Source: Palsa-504 sp963753195 (lineage in GTDB: Bacteria > Actinomycetota > Actinomycetes > Streptosporangiales > Streptosporangiaceae). From it: a DNA stretch of 64,000 nt. Of the stretch, positions 8,108 through 17,755 are shown piece by piece; the first letter of the stretch is position 1; each line of letters starts with the position of its first letter. The stretch spans positions 310,001 to 374,000 of the forward strand of contig CAVWBH010000007.1 of NCBI GenBank assembly GCA_963753195.1, given 5' to 3'. A program made the position numbers and the translations under genes. The notes below the pieces were generated by a model, which saw only the letters and a list, made by a program, of their open reading frames with translations, was not told the DNA's origin and did not search any database.

Positions 8108-8699
8108 CGATGGTCCCGGTCGTCCCGGGACTGAGCTTAGGAGTTCGAGCGCACTCTAACGCAAGTGAGCGCTTCGGCTGGCCCGGCCTTCGACCGGGCC
8201 CCGAGGCCCGACAGGACCGCATCGGCTCCCTCGAGGGCGGGCCGGAGAGCCGCCGGGTCCGCTGACGCTTCGCGGTCATTCAACCGCGATGAGCAGCATT
8301 AACCGGTCTCCGGGGGGCTGGAATCATTATCGTGGATCATTACTGCCCGCGGGGGGGCAGTAGTGATCCACGATAATGCGAGCGTGCCCTGCAGCCCGGC
8401 CGGGGCGGGTGCGGGTGGCTGGATGTCCCAGATTCACCGGTTCGGGTGGTCGAGGTGCGGTGAAGACCACCCGTGCGGGGTGATGGCGATCATGGCTAGC
8501 TGATCTTTACTAGCTGGGTAGGAGCATTGGGACTACGGGGCGGGGATCAATGGCGTGGGTCACGCGGCCGGGCGGGCGGCGTTCGGCGTTCCGCCCGCCG
8601 GGCCGGGCTAGGTCCCCGGCCGCCGACCTGACCGGCGTCAACCTCATGCAAGGCACGGCCCTCGGAGCAGTCCAGCTTGATCACCTGAAAGAGAGAGCC
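8108..8699. other. gene-poor interval
   Basis: Between the aldo/keto reductase and the molbindin gene I see no convincing coding region. The notable content is the large hairpin at 8325-8378. Open frames here lack ribosome sites and recognisable domains. Confidence 0.6.
8325..8378. repeat. 24-bp near-perfect inverted repeat (hairpin)
   Basis: Arms cattatcgtggatcattac-tgccc (8325-8348) and its complement (8355-8378) match at 23 of 24 positions, the exception being a G:T pair in RNA. The loop is 6 bp of G/C. The arms are more AT-rich than the surroundings. No poly-T follows on either strand, so a dispersed palindromic element or bidirectional terminator is possible; which one cannot be decided here. 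Confidence 0.75.
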
Positions 8700-8909
8700 A
8701 TGCGACTCAGTGCACGCAACCAGATCCCGGCCACGGTCACCGGCATCACGGCAGGCGAGGCCATCGCCAACGTCGAGCTCGACGCCAACGGGGTACGCCT
8801 CGTGGCATCCATCACCGTAGAGGCGTGCCGTGATCTCGGGCTGGCCGAGGGCACCAGGGTCACCGCGTTGATAAAGGCGTCCGAGGTCATGCTCGCTACC
8901 GACGACTGA
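8700..8909 (+). CDS. molbindin (Mop/TOBE-domain protein)
   Basis: A 69-residue single Mop domain starting MRLSARNQIPATVTGITAGEAIANVEL and continuing VRLVASITVEACRDLGLAEGTRVTALIKASEVMLAT. This is the classic molybdopterin/molybdate-binding fold, seen alone in molbindins and as the C-terminal domain of ModE and ModC. Molbindins form hexamers that store molybdate or tungstate in the cytoplasm. ATG 8700 has a GAAAGAGAGAG purine-rich ribosome site; the frame is open further upstream but without family similarity. No mod transporter or molybdoenzyme gene lies nearby. Confidence 0.88.
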   Translation: MRLSARNQIPATVTGITAGEAIANVELDANGVRLVASITVEACRDLGLAEGTRVTALIKASEVMLATDD

Positions 8910-8949
8910 GGCCCTACCGGCCGTCGCCACGGGGTCGTGCCGGGCGGCG

Positions 8950-9513
8950 CTACTCGCTGGGGCGGTCGGTGTCTGCGTCGGCTGGCTGCTGCTGCCGGCT
9001 ACGCGTCACCGCGCCGAGGATGACCCTGATCCCGAGTCCGATGATCAGGAGATCGGCGATCATCTGCGCGGTGACCACGAGCCGCGCTGCTTCGGTCTTA
9101 GCCGTGATGTCCCCGAAGCCGACCGTCGAGAACACGGTGACGGTGAAATACAGCGCGTCGGTGTGGGTCAGCCGCTGGCCGAAGCTACTGGCGGAAAGCG
9201 TGGACAGGAGGACGTAGGAGCCGGCGAACAGCAGCAGGAACAGCGGAACGCTGGTGGCGAGGGCTTCGACGGCCCGCAGGGCCGGAAACCGGGACCGGAC
9301 GATGGAGCGGGTCTGGAAGGCGACCAGCCCGATGAGCAGCACCAGCCCGATCACCAGTATCACGGCGCCGGCTCCGGTCGAGGTGCGGTCAAAGGGCAGC
9401 AGGTAGTAGATGGTCACCAGCGCGACGGTGGATCCCAGGGCCCGTAGCGCAGAGCGCACGATCCTGCGATACGGAGGCCGGGCCTCAGGCGGTGGACCTG
9501 TGCTAGCAGACAT
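8950..9513 (-). CDS. two-pore-loop-type K+ channel (Ion_trans_2)
   Basis: A 187-residue membrane protein. Four hydrophobic helices are apparent (about 25-42, 47-66, 87-108 and 140-165). The pore loop carries the selectivity filter TVGFGD within LYFTVTVFSTVGFGDITAKTEAARL, the signature of potassium channels. It lacks an RCK/TrkA_N domain, so gating would come from the pore or another partner. Start ATG 9513. It is convergent with the molbindin gene, 40 bp apart. Confidence 0.88.
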   Translation of the reverse strand: MSASTGPPPEARPPYRRIVRSALRALGSTVALVTIYYLLPFDRTSTGAGAVILVIGLVLLIGLVAFQTRSIVRSRFPALRAVEALATSVPLFLLLFAGSYVLLSTLSASSFGQRLTHTDALYFTVTVFSTVGFGDITAKTEAARLVVTAQMIADLLIIGLGIRVILGAVTRSRQQQPADADTDRPSE

Positions 9514-9532
9514 GGGGAAAGGCTAGTGGCGC

Positions 9533-10171
9533 ATGATGACGCGCCAGGGGCGGATGCTTACGCCGGTTATCCCGGTCCTGAGTCAGGCGTCGGGGTCACC
9601 GACGACGTCGCGGACCGCATCCCGGACCAGGGAGCCGAGCTCGCCGCTGGAGACGTGGCTGCCGATGTGGCGGCCCGCGGTGCTGGTCGGCCGCTCCTTC
9701 GCGGACTTGCTCACGGCCTGCCTGTGCGCGCTGGTGGTCGCCGTCACGGGGCTGGCGGTCGGCTGGCGAACCAGCGCGGGCCTGCTGCCGATCCTGGCGG
9801 GCTTCGCCCTCGTGCTGTTCTTCGCCTACTCCCTGTCGTGGGTGGCCGCATGCGTCGGGCTCAACAGCAAGAGCCCGGAGTCAGCCGCGTCGTTCGGCTT
9901 CATCGTGCTGTTCCCGCTGGCGTTCGTGTCAAATGCGCTGGTGCCGACCCAGCACATGCCCGGCTGGCTGCAGGCCATCGCGGACTGGAGCCCGGTCAGC
10001 GCGGTGACCGCCGCGGCCCGCCAGCTCTGGCACAACCCAAACCCGTCCGCGGCGATCAGCGCCTGGCCGATGCAGCACCCCATCGAGGCGTCGCTGGCCT
10101 GGTCGGTGCTGATCCTCGCGGTGGCGGCCCCGCTCGCGGCACGATTTTTCCGGCGCCGGACCACCGAATAG
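9533..10171 (+). pseudogene. 5'-truncated ABC-2 type transporter permease
   Basis: From about residue 44 the frame reads as the second half of a DrrB-like ABC-2 permease: LPMWRPAVLVGRSFADLLTACL, AACVGLNSKSPESAASFGFIVLFPLAFVSNALVPTQHMPGWLQAIADWSPVSAV and a terminal helix. Members are normally 240-290 residues, with two more helices and a loop before this point. Here the preceding 40 codons are Arg/Ser/Thr-rich and unrelated, and no ATPase gene is adjacent. The first third of the permease and its partner have therefore probably been lost. A short functional protein is not excluded. Confidence 0.6.
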
Positions 10172-10257
10172 CGAGGATTATGGGCGCGCTAGCCGCGCAG
10201 GTCGCTGCGAGTGGCCGTGACGGCCCCGGGTCGGCCGGCCGATCGCTGCGGGGCCGC

Positions 10258-12531
10258 TCACCCCTCCAGGAGCCCTAGTTCCCGGGCCCGGGTGACCGCC
10301 TGACCGCGGGTGACAGCGCCCAGTTTGCGGTAGATCGAGACCGCCTGTGACTTGATGGTGTTCGGGGACAGGAACAGTTCGGCGCCGATCTCGCGGAACG
10401 ACAGGTGCGTGGTGAGCAGGGGCAGCACGCGCAGCTCCGCGGTCGTCATCGCCGATGCTCCGGGGGCGGTTGACCCGCGCTCCTGGGCCAGCCGGACCCG
10501 GAGGGCCTGGGCCTCACCGACCAGTGTGCCCAGGTCGGGCCGGCGCTTGAGGATCCCGTCGATCTCCCGCATCAGCGTCCGGGCCCCGGCCGTGTCGGCC
10601 AGCGCGAGGTGCAGGCGGGCCAGCTCGATCCGCGCCTGCACGGCAATGTGCGGAAAGGCGTAGGTCAGCACGGGCCGCAGCCGCTGGGCATCGACCAGTT
10701 GGTGCCGCGCCGCCGCGACGTCGCCGCGGTGCATGGCCACCCGGGCCTGCGCCGCGCAGACCAGGGGCGTGACGTAGCTGTCTTCGCTCCCGCCCTGGTG
10801 CAGCACGCTGTGTGCCTGCGTGGCCAGCTCCTCGGCCGGGCCCCAGTCGTCGTGAGCCATGGCCAGCAGGGAGCGCTCGCACAGCGCCACGGCCAGCACA
10901 TCAGGCGCACCGAGGCCCCCGATGCTGACCACATGGTCGAACGACGCGTCGGCGCCGTCAGGATCACCGCCAAGGACCTGCGCCAGCCCTTGCAAGAGGG
11001 GGACCACCGGCGCCACGATGCCGGCCGTCGCGAGCCTGCGCGCGGCCTCGTCGGCGTCGGCCCGCATCTGCTCGACGCCGCTGCGGCACAGCAGGGGCGG
11101 CAGCACGGCGGCCCAGGCGGCCGTGCTCGGGCTCTCGGGCTGGGCCTGCGTCCCGTGCGGCCGGCGCTCCACCGCGTCGGCCCACCGCTCGGCCTCGACC
11201 GGCCGGCCGGTGCGCGCGGCGAGGATGGCCGCCCAGACCGCGACCATCGAGTCTCCGGTGATCCCGTCCCGGTCTTCCAGCCAGCCGAACCACCGCTGAA
11301 GAGTGGTTATCCGCCCGCCGCGGTAGGCGGGCACCGAAAGCTCTGCCACCAGACGGCTGGCCGCAGCGACGTCCGCCGCGGCGATGGAGTACTCCAGCGC
11401 CTCCTCGGGCAGGCCATTGCGGTGGCACCAGTCGGCGGCGCGGCGCCGCAGCACCGGGATCAGGCCGGGATCGGTGCGGTCCAGATCGGCCAGCAGCATC
11501 TCGCGGAACAGATGATGGTAGCGGTACCACTGTCCGCGCCGGTCCAGCGGCACCAGCAGCAAGTTTGACCGGGCCAGCCCGGCCAGGTCCGCGCCGGAGC
11601 CGGGCTGCCCCAGCACCGCCTCGCACAGCGGGGCGCACATCCGGTCCAGCACCGCGGTCCAGGTCAGGAACAGCCGCTGCGACGGGGGAATCCGGGCCAG
11701 GAACTCTGACTCCACGTACTCGCTCACCAGCCGGTCGTCCCCGCCGAAGGCCGCCGCCGCGCCCGGCAGCGAACCGCCTTCCCGCAGGTACAGGGCCGCC
11801 AGGTACAGGCCCGTCGGCCAGCCTTCGGTCCGCCGATGCAGCTCGGCCAGCTCATCGGCCCCCAGCCCGACACCGGCCTCCCGCAGCAGCCAGGCCGCCT
11901 CCATCCGGGTGAGCGAAAGGTCAGCCGGGCCGATCTCCAGGATCCTGCCCTCGGCGCGCAGCCGCGCGGTCCGCAGCGGCGGCTCGGCCCGCCCGGCCAG
12001 CACCAGCTGGGAGCGGTTCGGGACATGATCAGCTAGCACCGACAGCGCGGCCCGGCACTCCTGGTTGTGCAGGAGGTGCACGTCATCGAGAACCAGCGCG
12101 ACCGGCGTCGTCATCGCCGCGAACGCCGTACCAAGCCGCGGAACGACCGAGCCGGGCACCGAACTGGCCGGGGAGGCCAGCGCGTCGAACACTCGCTCGC
12201 CGACCGGCTGCACCGCATCCAGCGCCTCGGCCACGTAGGTGAGCAAGACCTTCGGGTCGTTGTCATTCTCGTCAACCGACACCCAGGCGAAGGACTGGCC
12301 GTTGCGCTCGGCCCACTGCGACAGCAGCGTGGTCTTCCCGTAGCCCGACGGCGCCACCACGGAGACGATCTGACGTGGGTTCGTCTGCGCCAGCCGCTCG
12401 ATCAGGGGCAGTCGCAGGATCGTCCCGGGCCGCGCCGGCGGACGCCGCAACTTTGACGCGACAAGATCGGGCATCGGCCCGTTTCCGCGGTATGACCGGC
12501 CGGACCGCTCCAGCACGTCGCCGTCGACCAT
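10258..12531 (-). CDS. LAL/MalT-type LuxR-family transcriptional regulator (copy 1)
   Basis: Large ATP-dependent regulator, 757 residues from ATG 12531. The N-terminal STAND ATPase has Walker A (APSGYGKTTLL) and Walker B (VALVLDDVH); a long helical TPR-like middle follows. The C-terminal LuxR helix-turn-helix reads LSFREIGAELFLSPNTIKSQAVSIYRKLGAVTRGQAV. A far-upstream start would add 124 unrelated residues running through the neighbouring gene. The chosen start aligns with copy 2 at 26964-29240 (758 residues), which is strikingly similar over its whole length. MalT-like proteins are activated by a small inducer and ATP; the ligand here is unknown. Confidence 0.9.
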   Translation of the reverse strand: MVDGDVLERSGRSYRGNGPMPDLVASKLRRPPARPGTILRLPLIERLAQTNPRQIVSVVAPSGYGKTTLLSQWAERNGQSFAWVSVDENDNDPKVLLTYVAEALDAVQPVGERVFDALASPASSVPGSVVPRLGTAFAAMTTPVALVLDDVHLLHNQECRAALSVLADHVPNRSQLVLAGRAEPPLRTARLRAEGRILEIGPADLSLTRMEAAWLLREAGVGLGADELAELHRRTEGWPTGLYLAALYLREGGSLPGAAAAFGGDDRLVSEYVESEFLARIPPSQRLFLTWTAVLDRMCAPLCEAVLGQPGSGADLAGLARSNLLLVPLDRRGQWYRYHHLFREMLLADLDRTDPGLIPVLRRRAADWCHRNGLPEEALEYSIAAADVAAASRLVAELSVPAYRGGRITTLQRWFGWLEDRDGITGDSMVAVWAAILAARTGRPVEAERWADAVERRPHGTQAQPESPSTAAWAAVLPPLLCRSGVEQMRADADEAARRLATAGIVAPVVPLLQGLAQVLGGDPDGADASFDHVVSIGGLGAPDVLAVALCERSLLAMAHDDWGPAEELATQAHSVLHQGGSEDSYVTPLVCAAQARVAMHRGDVAAARHQLVDAQRLRPVLTYAFPHIAVQARIELARLHLALADTAGARTLMREIDGILKRRPDLGTLVGEAQALRVRLAQERGSTAPGASAMTTAELRVLPLLTTHLSFREIGAELFLSPNTIKSQAVSIYRKLGAVTRGQAVTRARELGLLEG

Positions 12532-12592
12532 GGCCTCGACCGTCCCCCACCTCCCGATAGGCGTCAACCATATCTTGATACAACGCCCTAAA

Positions 12593-12634
12593 CCGGGCCA
12601 TTCCCCGCCGTCTGTACGGCCGGGAATGGCCCGG
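12593..12634 (-). terminator. hairpin terminator
   Basis: Arms ccgggccattccc (12593-12605) and gggaatggcccgg (12622-12634) are perfect 13-bp complements, with a further short GC stem inside the loop. Reading on the minus strand, TTT follows the stem. It lies just after the stop of the membrane gene at 12654-13205 and before the LAL regulator, as expected for a terminator of the former. Confidence 0.7.
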
Positions 12635-12653
12635 ACAGGCGCAAGCCGGGGCG

Positions 12654-13205
12654 TCAGGTTGCCGCGGGCGGCCTGGTCAGCACCGAGATCTCGGCGTCCC
12701 GCAAATAACTGAGGGCGCGGTTCTCGCGCCCGTAGCCGAGCGGGCTGAAAAAGAAGGTGTCGAGCGGGAACCAGATTCCTACCCACACCAGCACCCACCC
12801 CGTGGTGCCGAACACGAGGTTGGTGTTGCCGGCCGGGCCCACCAGCTTGTCCGTGAAGATGACCAGGAGGTAACCGAGCACGACAATGGGAACGCCGACC
12901 CACAAAGACCGAAGGCCGGCCAGCCGGACCGCACGCCGCTCGCGCCCGTTATAGCTGATGCGCTGGTCGCAGTAGCGACGCAGAGCCACGCTGAGCCGGT
13001 CACCCAGGCCCTGGCCGACCTCCGAGGAGGGCAACGAGAGCTCGAGCCGGACCGGCGCCCGGATGCGCTGCGAGCGGAGCACGCTGAGGCAGTACTCGAC
13101 CCCGGTGAGGTAGTTGCGGTATTCGGAAAACAAGTCGGTCTGGGCCAAGGCGAACATCTCCTCGGCGTGGTTGAGCCGCAGCTCGATGACCTGCCCCCGC
13201 CCCAT
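12654..13205 (-). CDS. hypothetical two-TM membrane protein
   Basis: A 183-residue protein of no recognised family. Residues 1-95 are charged and helical (NHAEEMFALAQTDLFSEYRNYL...), followed by two hydrophobic helices at about 101-118 (LWVGVPIVVLGYLLVIFT) and 127-147 (NLVFGTTGWVLVWVGIWFPLD), and a short cytoplasmic tail. The arrangement suggests a membrane-anchored soluble domain. Start ATG 13205. A strong hairpin follows its stop. Its neighbours, a LAL regulator and a divergent MFS pump, do not identify its role. Confidence 0.7.
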   Translation of the reverse strand: MGRGQVIELRLNHAEEMFALAQTDLFSEYRNYLTGVEYCLSVLRSQRIRAPVRLELSLPSSEVGQGLGDRLSVALRRYCDQRISYNGRERRAVRLAGLRSLWVGVPIVVLGYLLVIFTDKLVGPAGNTNLVFGTTGWVLVWVGIWFPLDTFFFSPLGYGRENRALSYLRDAEISVLTRPPAAT

Positions 13206-13472
13206 CGCACCACTCTAGCCACCAGGCCGACCGGCAGGCATGTCCCGCAGCGGAAGGTCCTGGCCACGCTCAGGGTCAGCATCAGCAGCACAAGGTTGAC
13301 CGGGCAGCGCAGCGGCCCGGCCGCTGCGCTTCCGCTGTACAAAGCCGGCGGTCTGGATAGAGTTTCGTTCTAGAAATGGGTTCAGCGCGCTGGGGCGGCG
13401 CGGCGGGCGCAGTCCCGCGGCGCCCGCCGGGGCCCGGGTGAGCGGCCAGCAGATACTGGCCGGGCCTGGACC

Positions 13473-14954
13473 ATGGGAGGTTTCGTGATCCGGTGGCGGC
13501 CGAGCCAGGAGCTGGTGGTCCTGGTGACCTACACGGTCGGCCTCTACATGACCATCGTGGACAACACGATCATCTACACCGCGCTGCCGTCGCTGGCCCG
13601 GGACTTCCACGCCTCCCTGGCCTCCGCGCAGTGGGTGACGCTGAGTTACCTGATCACGCTGGCCATGATGATCCCGTCATCGGGGTGGATCGGTGACCGA
13701 TTCGGTACCCGGCGCACCTTTCTCACCGCCTTGGCCCTGTTCACCGTGGCTTCCGCGCTGTGCGGCGTATCCGGGTCGCTGACCCAGCTCATCATTTTCC
13801 GGGTGCTCCAGGGCGTCGGCGGCGGCCTGATCATTCCGGTCGGGCAGGCCATGCTGTTCCGGACCTTCCCCCAGGAGCGCCGGGCCCGCGCCGTCGGCAT
13901 GGTCGTGCTGGGCACGAGCCTGGGCCCGGCCGTCGGCCCGGTGCTGGGCGGTATCCTGACCACCTTCTTGTCGTGGCGGTGGTGCTTTTTCGTCAACGTG
14001 CCGTTCGGCGTGGCCGCGCTGGTCATCGGGCTGCTGTTCCTGGCCGAGCACCGTGAGCCGGCCACGGGCCGGCTGGACGTCGCGGGCTTCGTGCTGGCCG
14101 GCGGCGGCCTGGCGCTGTTCTTGTACACGGTGAGCGAGTCCCCGGTGCGGGGCTGGGCCAGCCCGGTCATCATCGCCACCGGCGTGGCGAGCGTAGCTCT
14201 GCTGGCCGCGCTGGCCCTGGTCGAGCTGCGCTCCACGGCGCCGATGCTGAATCTGCGGCTGCTGGGTAACCGGATCTTCCGCACCTCAAGCCTGGTCTCG
14301 ATGTGCAGCATGGGCGCCTACAGCGGCTACCTGTTCACCATGCCCGAATTCCTCCAGCAGGCCCGCGGCGCGTCCGCACTGAGCTCCGGGCTGACCACGT
14401 TCCCCGGCGCCCTCGGGGTCCTGGCCAGCTCCCAGCTCGCCGCGCGCGCCTACCCCCGCCTCGGGCCGCGGCGGATGGCCGTGGGCGGCGCGTGTGGCGT
14501 GATAGCCGTCTGGTCCGTGATCGGGCTGACGGTCGGGCTGGACACCAACATCTGGCTGATCCGGCTGCTCATCTTCTGCAGCGGGTTCGCGATTCCCTGG
14601 TGCGGCATCGCGACCCAGACCTCCTCGTTCGCGACCATCTCCTCGGCAGACACGGGCCGCGCGGCCGCGCTGTTCCAAACGCAGGGCCAGGTTGCGGCCG
14701 GCATCGGCGTGGCCCTGCTGGTCACCGTCGTCTCGTCAGCCAGCCGCGCCGGGACCGCGCCAGTCACCGCGTTCCACCACGCCTTCCTGACCGCCGCCGG
14801 GGTGATGCTCATCGCCGCCCTGATCGCGCTCACCATCCGGGACGCCGACGCCGCCGCCACCATGCGGCGCCGAGAGCGGGTCCCGGCCGCCCCGGCGCCG
14901 CCTCCGGCCGAGGTCTCGCCGCGGCTCCAGGAAGGCACCGCGGACCCTGGGTAG
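13473..14954 (+). CDS. MFS drug-efflux-type transporter, DHA2 (EmrB/QacA) family
   Basis: A 493-residue proton-coupled antiporter with about 14 hydrophobic helices. Typical DHA2 signatures are visible: VDNTIIYTALPSLARDFHASLASAQWV in TM1, GWIGDRFGTRRTF (motif A), RVLQGVGGGLIIPVGQAML (motif B) and LGPAVGPVLGGILTTFLSWRWCFFVNVPFG (motif C region and the WRW-FxxNxPxG signature). Start at ATG 13473, some 265 bp after the divergent membrane gene. Substrates are likely hydrophobic cations or antibiotics (family knowledge), but no specific drug can be assigned. Confidence 0.92.
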   Translation: MGGFVIRWRPSQELVVLVTYTVGLYMTIVDNTIIYTALPSLARDFHASLASAQWVTLSYLITLAMMIPSSGWIGDRFGTRRTFLTALALFTVASALCGVSGSLTQLIIFRVLQGVGGGLIIPVGQAMLFRTFPQERRARAVGMVVLGTSLGPAVGPVLGGILTTFLSWRWCFFVNVPFGVAALVIGLLFLAEHREPATGRLDVAGFVLAGGGLALFLYTVSESPVRGWASPVIIATGVASVALLAALALVELRSTAPMLNLRLLGNRIFRTSSLVSMCSMGAYSGYLFTMPEFLQQARGASALSSGLTTFPGALGVLASSQLAARAYPRLGPRRMAVGGACGVIAVWSVIGLTVGLDTNIWLIRLLIFCSGFAIPWCGIATQTSSFATISSADTGRAAALFQTQGQVAAGIGVALLVTVVSSASRAGTAPVTAFHHAFLTAAGVMLIAALIALTIRDADAAATMRRRERVPAAPAPPPAEVSPRLQEGTADPG

Positions 14955-14978
14955 GGCCGGGCCGAGATCAGCGGCGAT

Positions 14979-17103
14979 CTAGCGGCGCACGGCCAGGGCG
15001 TCGGCGATGTCCACGCCGCCTCCGGCGCCGTGGACGATGACCGGGTTGAGATCCAGCTCGGCCAGTTCGGGAGTGGCGGCGGCGAGAGCGGAGACGGCGG
15101 CGGCCAGTGCGCAGAAGGCCTCGGCATCCAGGGGCGCCGCGGCGCCGGGCTCGAGCGCTGTCCCGCAGCGCAGCTCGGCCACGGCCGCCCGGACCTGCGC
15201 GACGCTGACCGGGGCGGGCAGGAACTGGACATCGCGGAGAGCCTCGGCCTGGCTGCCGCCCCGGCCGACGGTCAGGAAGACACCCAGAGCCGGGTCCCTG
15301 GTGATCCCGATGAGCATCTCGAGGCCCGCGTCCACCATCTTCTCGACCAGGAGGCCGGCCACGTTCGCCGAGCCGGCCAGCGCGTGCGCGCGGGCAGAGA
15401 TCGTTCGGTATGCAGACCGTACGTCAGCCGCTGAGGTGAGGCCCAGGGCGAGCACGCCTTGCTCGCTCTTGTGCGGCAGCGCGGCGGCTTGCGCCTTGAG
15501 CACGACCGGATACCCGATCGACTCGCTGGCCGCGACAGCGGCGTCGGGGCTGGTGACGAGGCAGGCGGGCGGTACCGGCAGGCCGCACTCGGCCAGCCAC
15601 GCCTTCACTTGCGCCTCGTACAGTACGGCCTGTTCCGGGCCGGCGCCGGGCAGAGATGCGGCCGGGCGGCCCGGCTCGGGCGAGACGAGGGCGGTGGCTG
15701 CGCAGCGGCAAGTCGGCCAGGAGCCTGCTCGCGCGGGCCACCCCGGCCTGGCTGACCAGGACGGGGAGTCCCTGCTCAGCGAAAGCGTCGGTAACGCCGT
15801 CGGCGGGCTGGGTGTAGGAGTAGACGATCAGCGGTTTGCCGAGCTCGCGAGCCGCCTGGCCCAGCCGCTCGGCGTTTTCCTGGCCCAGCTCGGCGTTCAT
15901 CAGGGAGGTGATCATCACCACCACGTCGATGTCGTCGCCGCGGCCCACGAGCTGCAGGACGCGGGCGACGACCTCCGGGCCGCCGGCTCCGGCCGTGATG
16001 TCGACCGGGTTGCGGAGGCCGGCGTAGTAGGGCAGCAGCGGCCTGAGCTGGTCCTGGATGCCGGCCGCGAGCTCAGGGACGGCCACGTTGAACTGGCGGA
16101 GGGCATCGGTCATCCACGTGCCCGCACCTCCTGAGACGGTGATGACCGCGGCGCGGTTCCCGCCGGCGGCCTGGAACCGCGCCAGGACCGCCAGCATGTC
16201 GAGGAATTCCGCGATGTCGGTGACCTCGACGATCCCGGCCTGCCGGAAGAGCGCGCTCCACAGGCGGCTCGGCCCGGCGATGTGACCGGTGTGCGACACG
16301 GCGGCTTGCTGTGCCTCCGGCGACCGCCCCATTTTCGCCGCGACGATGGCCTTGCCGGCCGCGGCCGCCCGCAGGGCGAGATCGCGCAGGCGGAGCGGCT
16401 CGTCGAGGCCCTCGAGGAACAGCCCGATGACCCGGGTGTGCTCATCGGCGATCAGGTACTCGACATAATCCACCACGCCCAGATCGGTCTCGTTACCCGT
16501 GCTGATCACGTAGGAGAAGTCGATGCCGCGCGCCAGGCCCTGGTTCATGATGCCGAAGCCGAGGCCGCCGCTTTGCGCCACGATGGCGGCGTTCCCCGGC
16601 CGGGGCCGTTGCCGGAGGCCGCGGCTGTAGTCGATGGTCGGGCTGAAGCCCAGGGCAATGTCGTCGATGAGGTTGTAGATCCCCTCGGCGTTCGGGCCGC
16701 TGATGCGCGTGGCCGTGCCGGACACGACCTCGCGAAGCTGCCCGGCCGCGGCAGGCCCGGCGGTATCGCCAGCGGCCTCGTCGAATCCGGAGGAGATGAT
16801 GTAGGCGGCAGGTATGCCGACGTCGCCGCACTGCTCGATAACCGCGGCCACGCGCGAGGCCGGCACGCACACCAGGGCCAGGTCCACCGGCCCCGGCAGG
16901 TCCTTGACGCTGGCGTAGCACGGCCGCCCGCGGAGGGAATCGTGCCGCGGATTGACCAGGTAAATGGGGCCGGCATACTCGTGCTGCTGCAGAATCGTGA
17001 GCGGGCGGCCGCTGGGCGTGTTCGGGTCTTCTGATGCCCCGACGATCGCGATGCTCGATGGGGCGAGGAAGCGCCGGACGGTCTGCATCTCGGCCGCGGT
17101 CAT
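14979..17103 (-). pseudogene. ADP-forming acyl/acetyl-CoA synthetase, frameshifted
   Basis: Reads as a fused alpha-beta NDP-forming acyl-CoA synthetase of about 705 residues. From ATG 17103 come the CoA-binding Rossmann domain (SIAIVGASEDPNTPSGRP), the CoA-ligase domain with the His motif AAVSHTGHIAG near residue 270, then after about 15,705 a one-base frame change. The ATP-grasp domain follows in the next frame (GYPVVLKAQAAALPHKSEQGVLALGL, ELAELDLNPVIVHGAGGGVDIADALAV). The join reads LLADLPLR then ATALVSPEPG, consistent with one inserted base. Such enzymes interconvert acyl-CoA, ADP and Pi with acid plus ATP. The break lies in no homopolymer, so it may be genuine. Confidence 0.8.
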
Positions 17104-17355
17104 GACGCCCGCCTATCAGCCACGAGCGCCGGGGGCCACTGCGGGCCACCGAGCGACTTCGGCACGCTGCGCTGCTCAGTGAGAACGTCAGTTGCGAACG
17201 AGGTCACGCCGGTCGGCTTCCGCCGTTTCTGGCCCGCCACGACATGTCACCCCAAACTGCAATGCCTGCCCGCCTCCTACATTCCGCGAATTCCGCCCAG
17301 GCGGCAAGACCCTTATGCTCGGCGCTAGTTCTTACTCAGGGGTCTGGAGAATCGC

Positions 17356-17728
17356 ATGGACGTCAATGCGCTGGTCAAGAAGGTCACTTCGGGCGCACAG
17401 GGTAACCACGGCACCCTGTCGACGGTCATGGGCCTGATGGGAGGCCAGAATCAGGCCGGCTTCATCCCTCAATAGCAGCGGGCTGGGCGATCACGTTAAG
17501 TCGTGGGTCGGCACCGGCGTCAATCAGTTGGTCAGCTTGTCGTTACCCAGCTGGCTGGGTAACGACAAGCTGCAACAGGTGGGACGAGCGGTGGGCCTGA
17601 GCCCGAACGACGTCGCCAGCCACCTTGCTCAGCAGCTCCCGGCTTTCATCGACAAGCTCACGCCGCAGGGCTCGGTGCCGGACGAGGCGGGCCTGGAGAA
17701 TGTCGCCGGGCAGATCGTCGGCCAGTAG
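17356..17728 (+). pseudogene. YidB-like (DUF937) protein gene, frameshifted
   Basis: From ATG 17356 (ribosome site GGAGAATCGC) the frame gives MDVNALVKKVTSGAQGNHG and VMGLMGGQNQAGF, then stops at 17473. Homology resumes in another frame as NSSGLGDHVKSWVGTGVNQLV and continues through GNDKLQQVGRAVGLSPNDVASHLAQQLPAFIDKLTPQG to TAG 17728. This order matches the small YidB/DUF937 family, of unknown function and about 120-140 residues. An indel near 17465-17475 disrupts it. The second half contains a perfect 40-bp palindrome that adds a SLSLPSWL-like segment not usual for the family. Confidence 0.7.
17533..17572. repeat. perfect 40-bp palindrome inside YidB-like remnant
   Basis: The arm cagcttgtcgttacccagc (17533-17551) and its exact complement (17554-17572) are separated by only 2 bp, making a 19-bp perfect inverted repeat. 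It looks like a fold-back duplication: GNDKLQQ coding DNA is copied in reverse just upstream of itself. Templated by hairpin or strand-switch replication errors, such quasi-palindromes are unusual in coding DNA. Confidence 0.8.
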
Positions 17729-17755
17729 GCGCGCCCTGCCTCTCGTCACCTTAGG

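Noticed and set aside
12532..12903. Extended N-terminus (124 residues) for LAL copy 1
   Set aside because: The extra part runs through the terminator and the neighbouring gene in another frame, and the paralogue lacks it.
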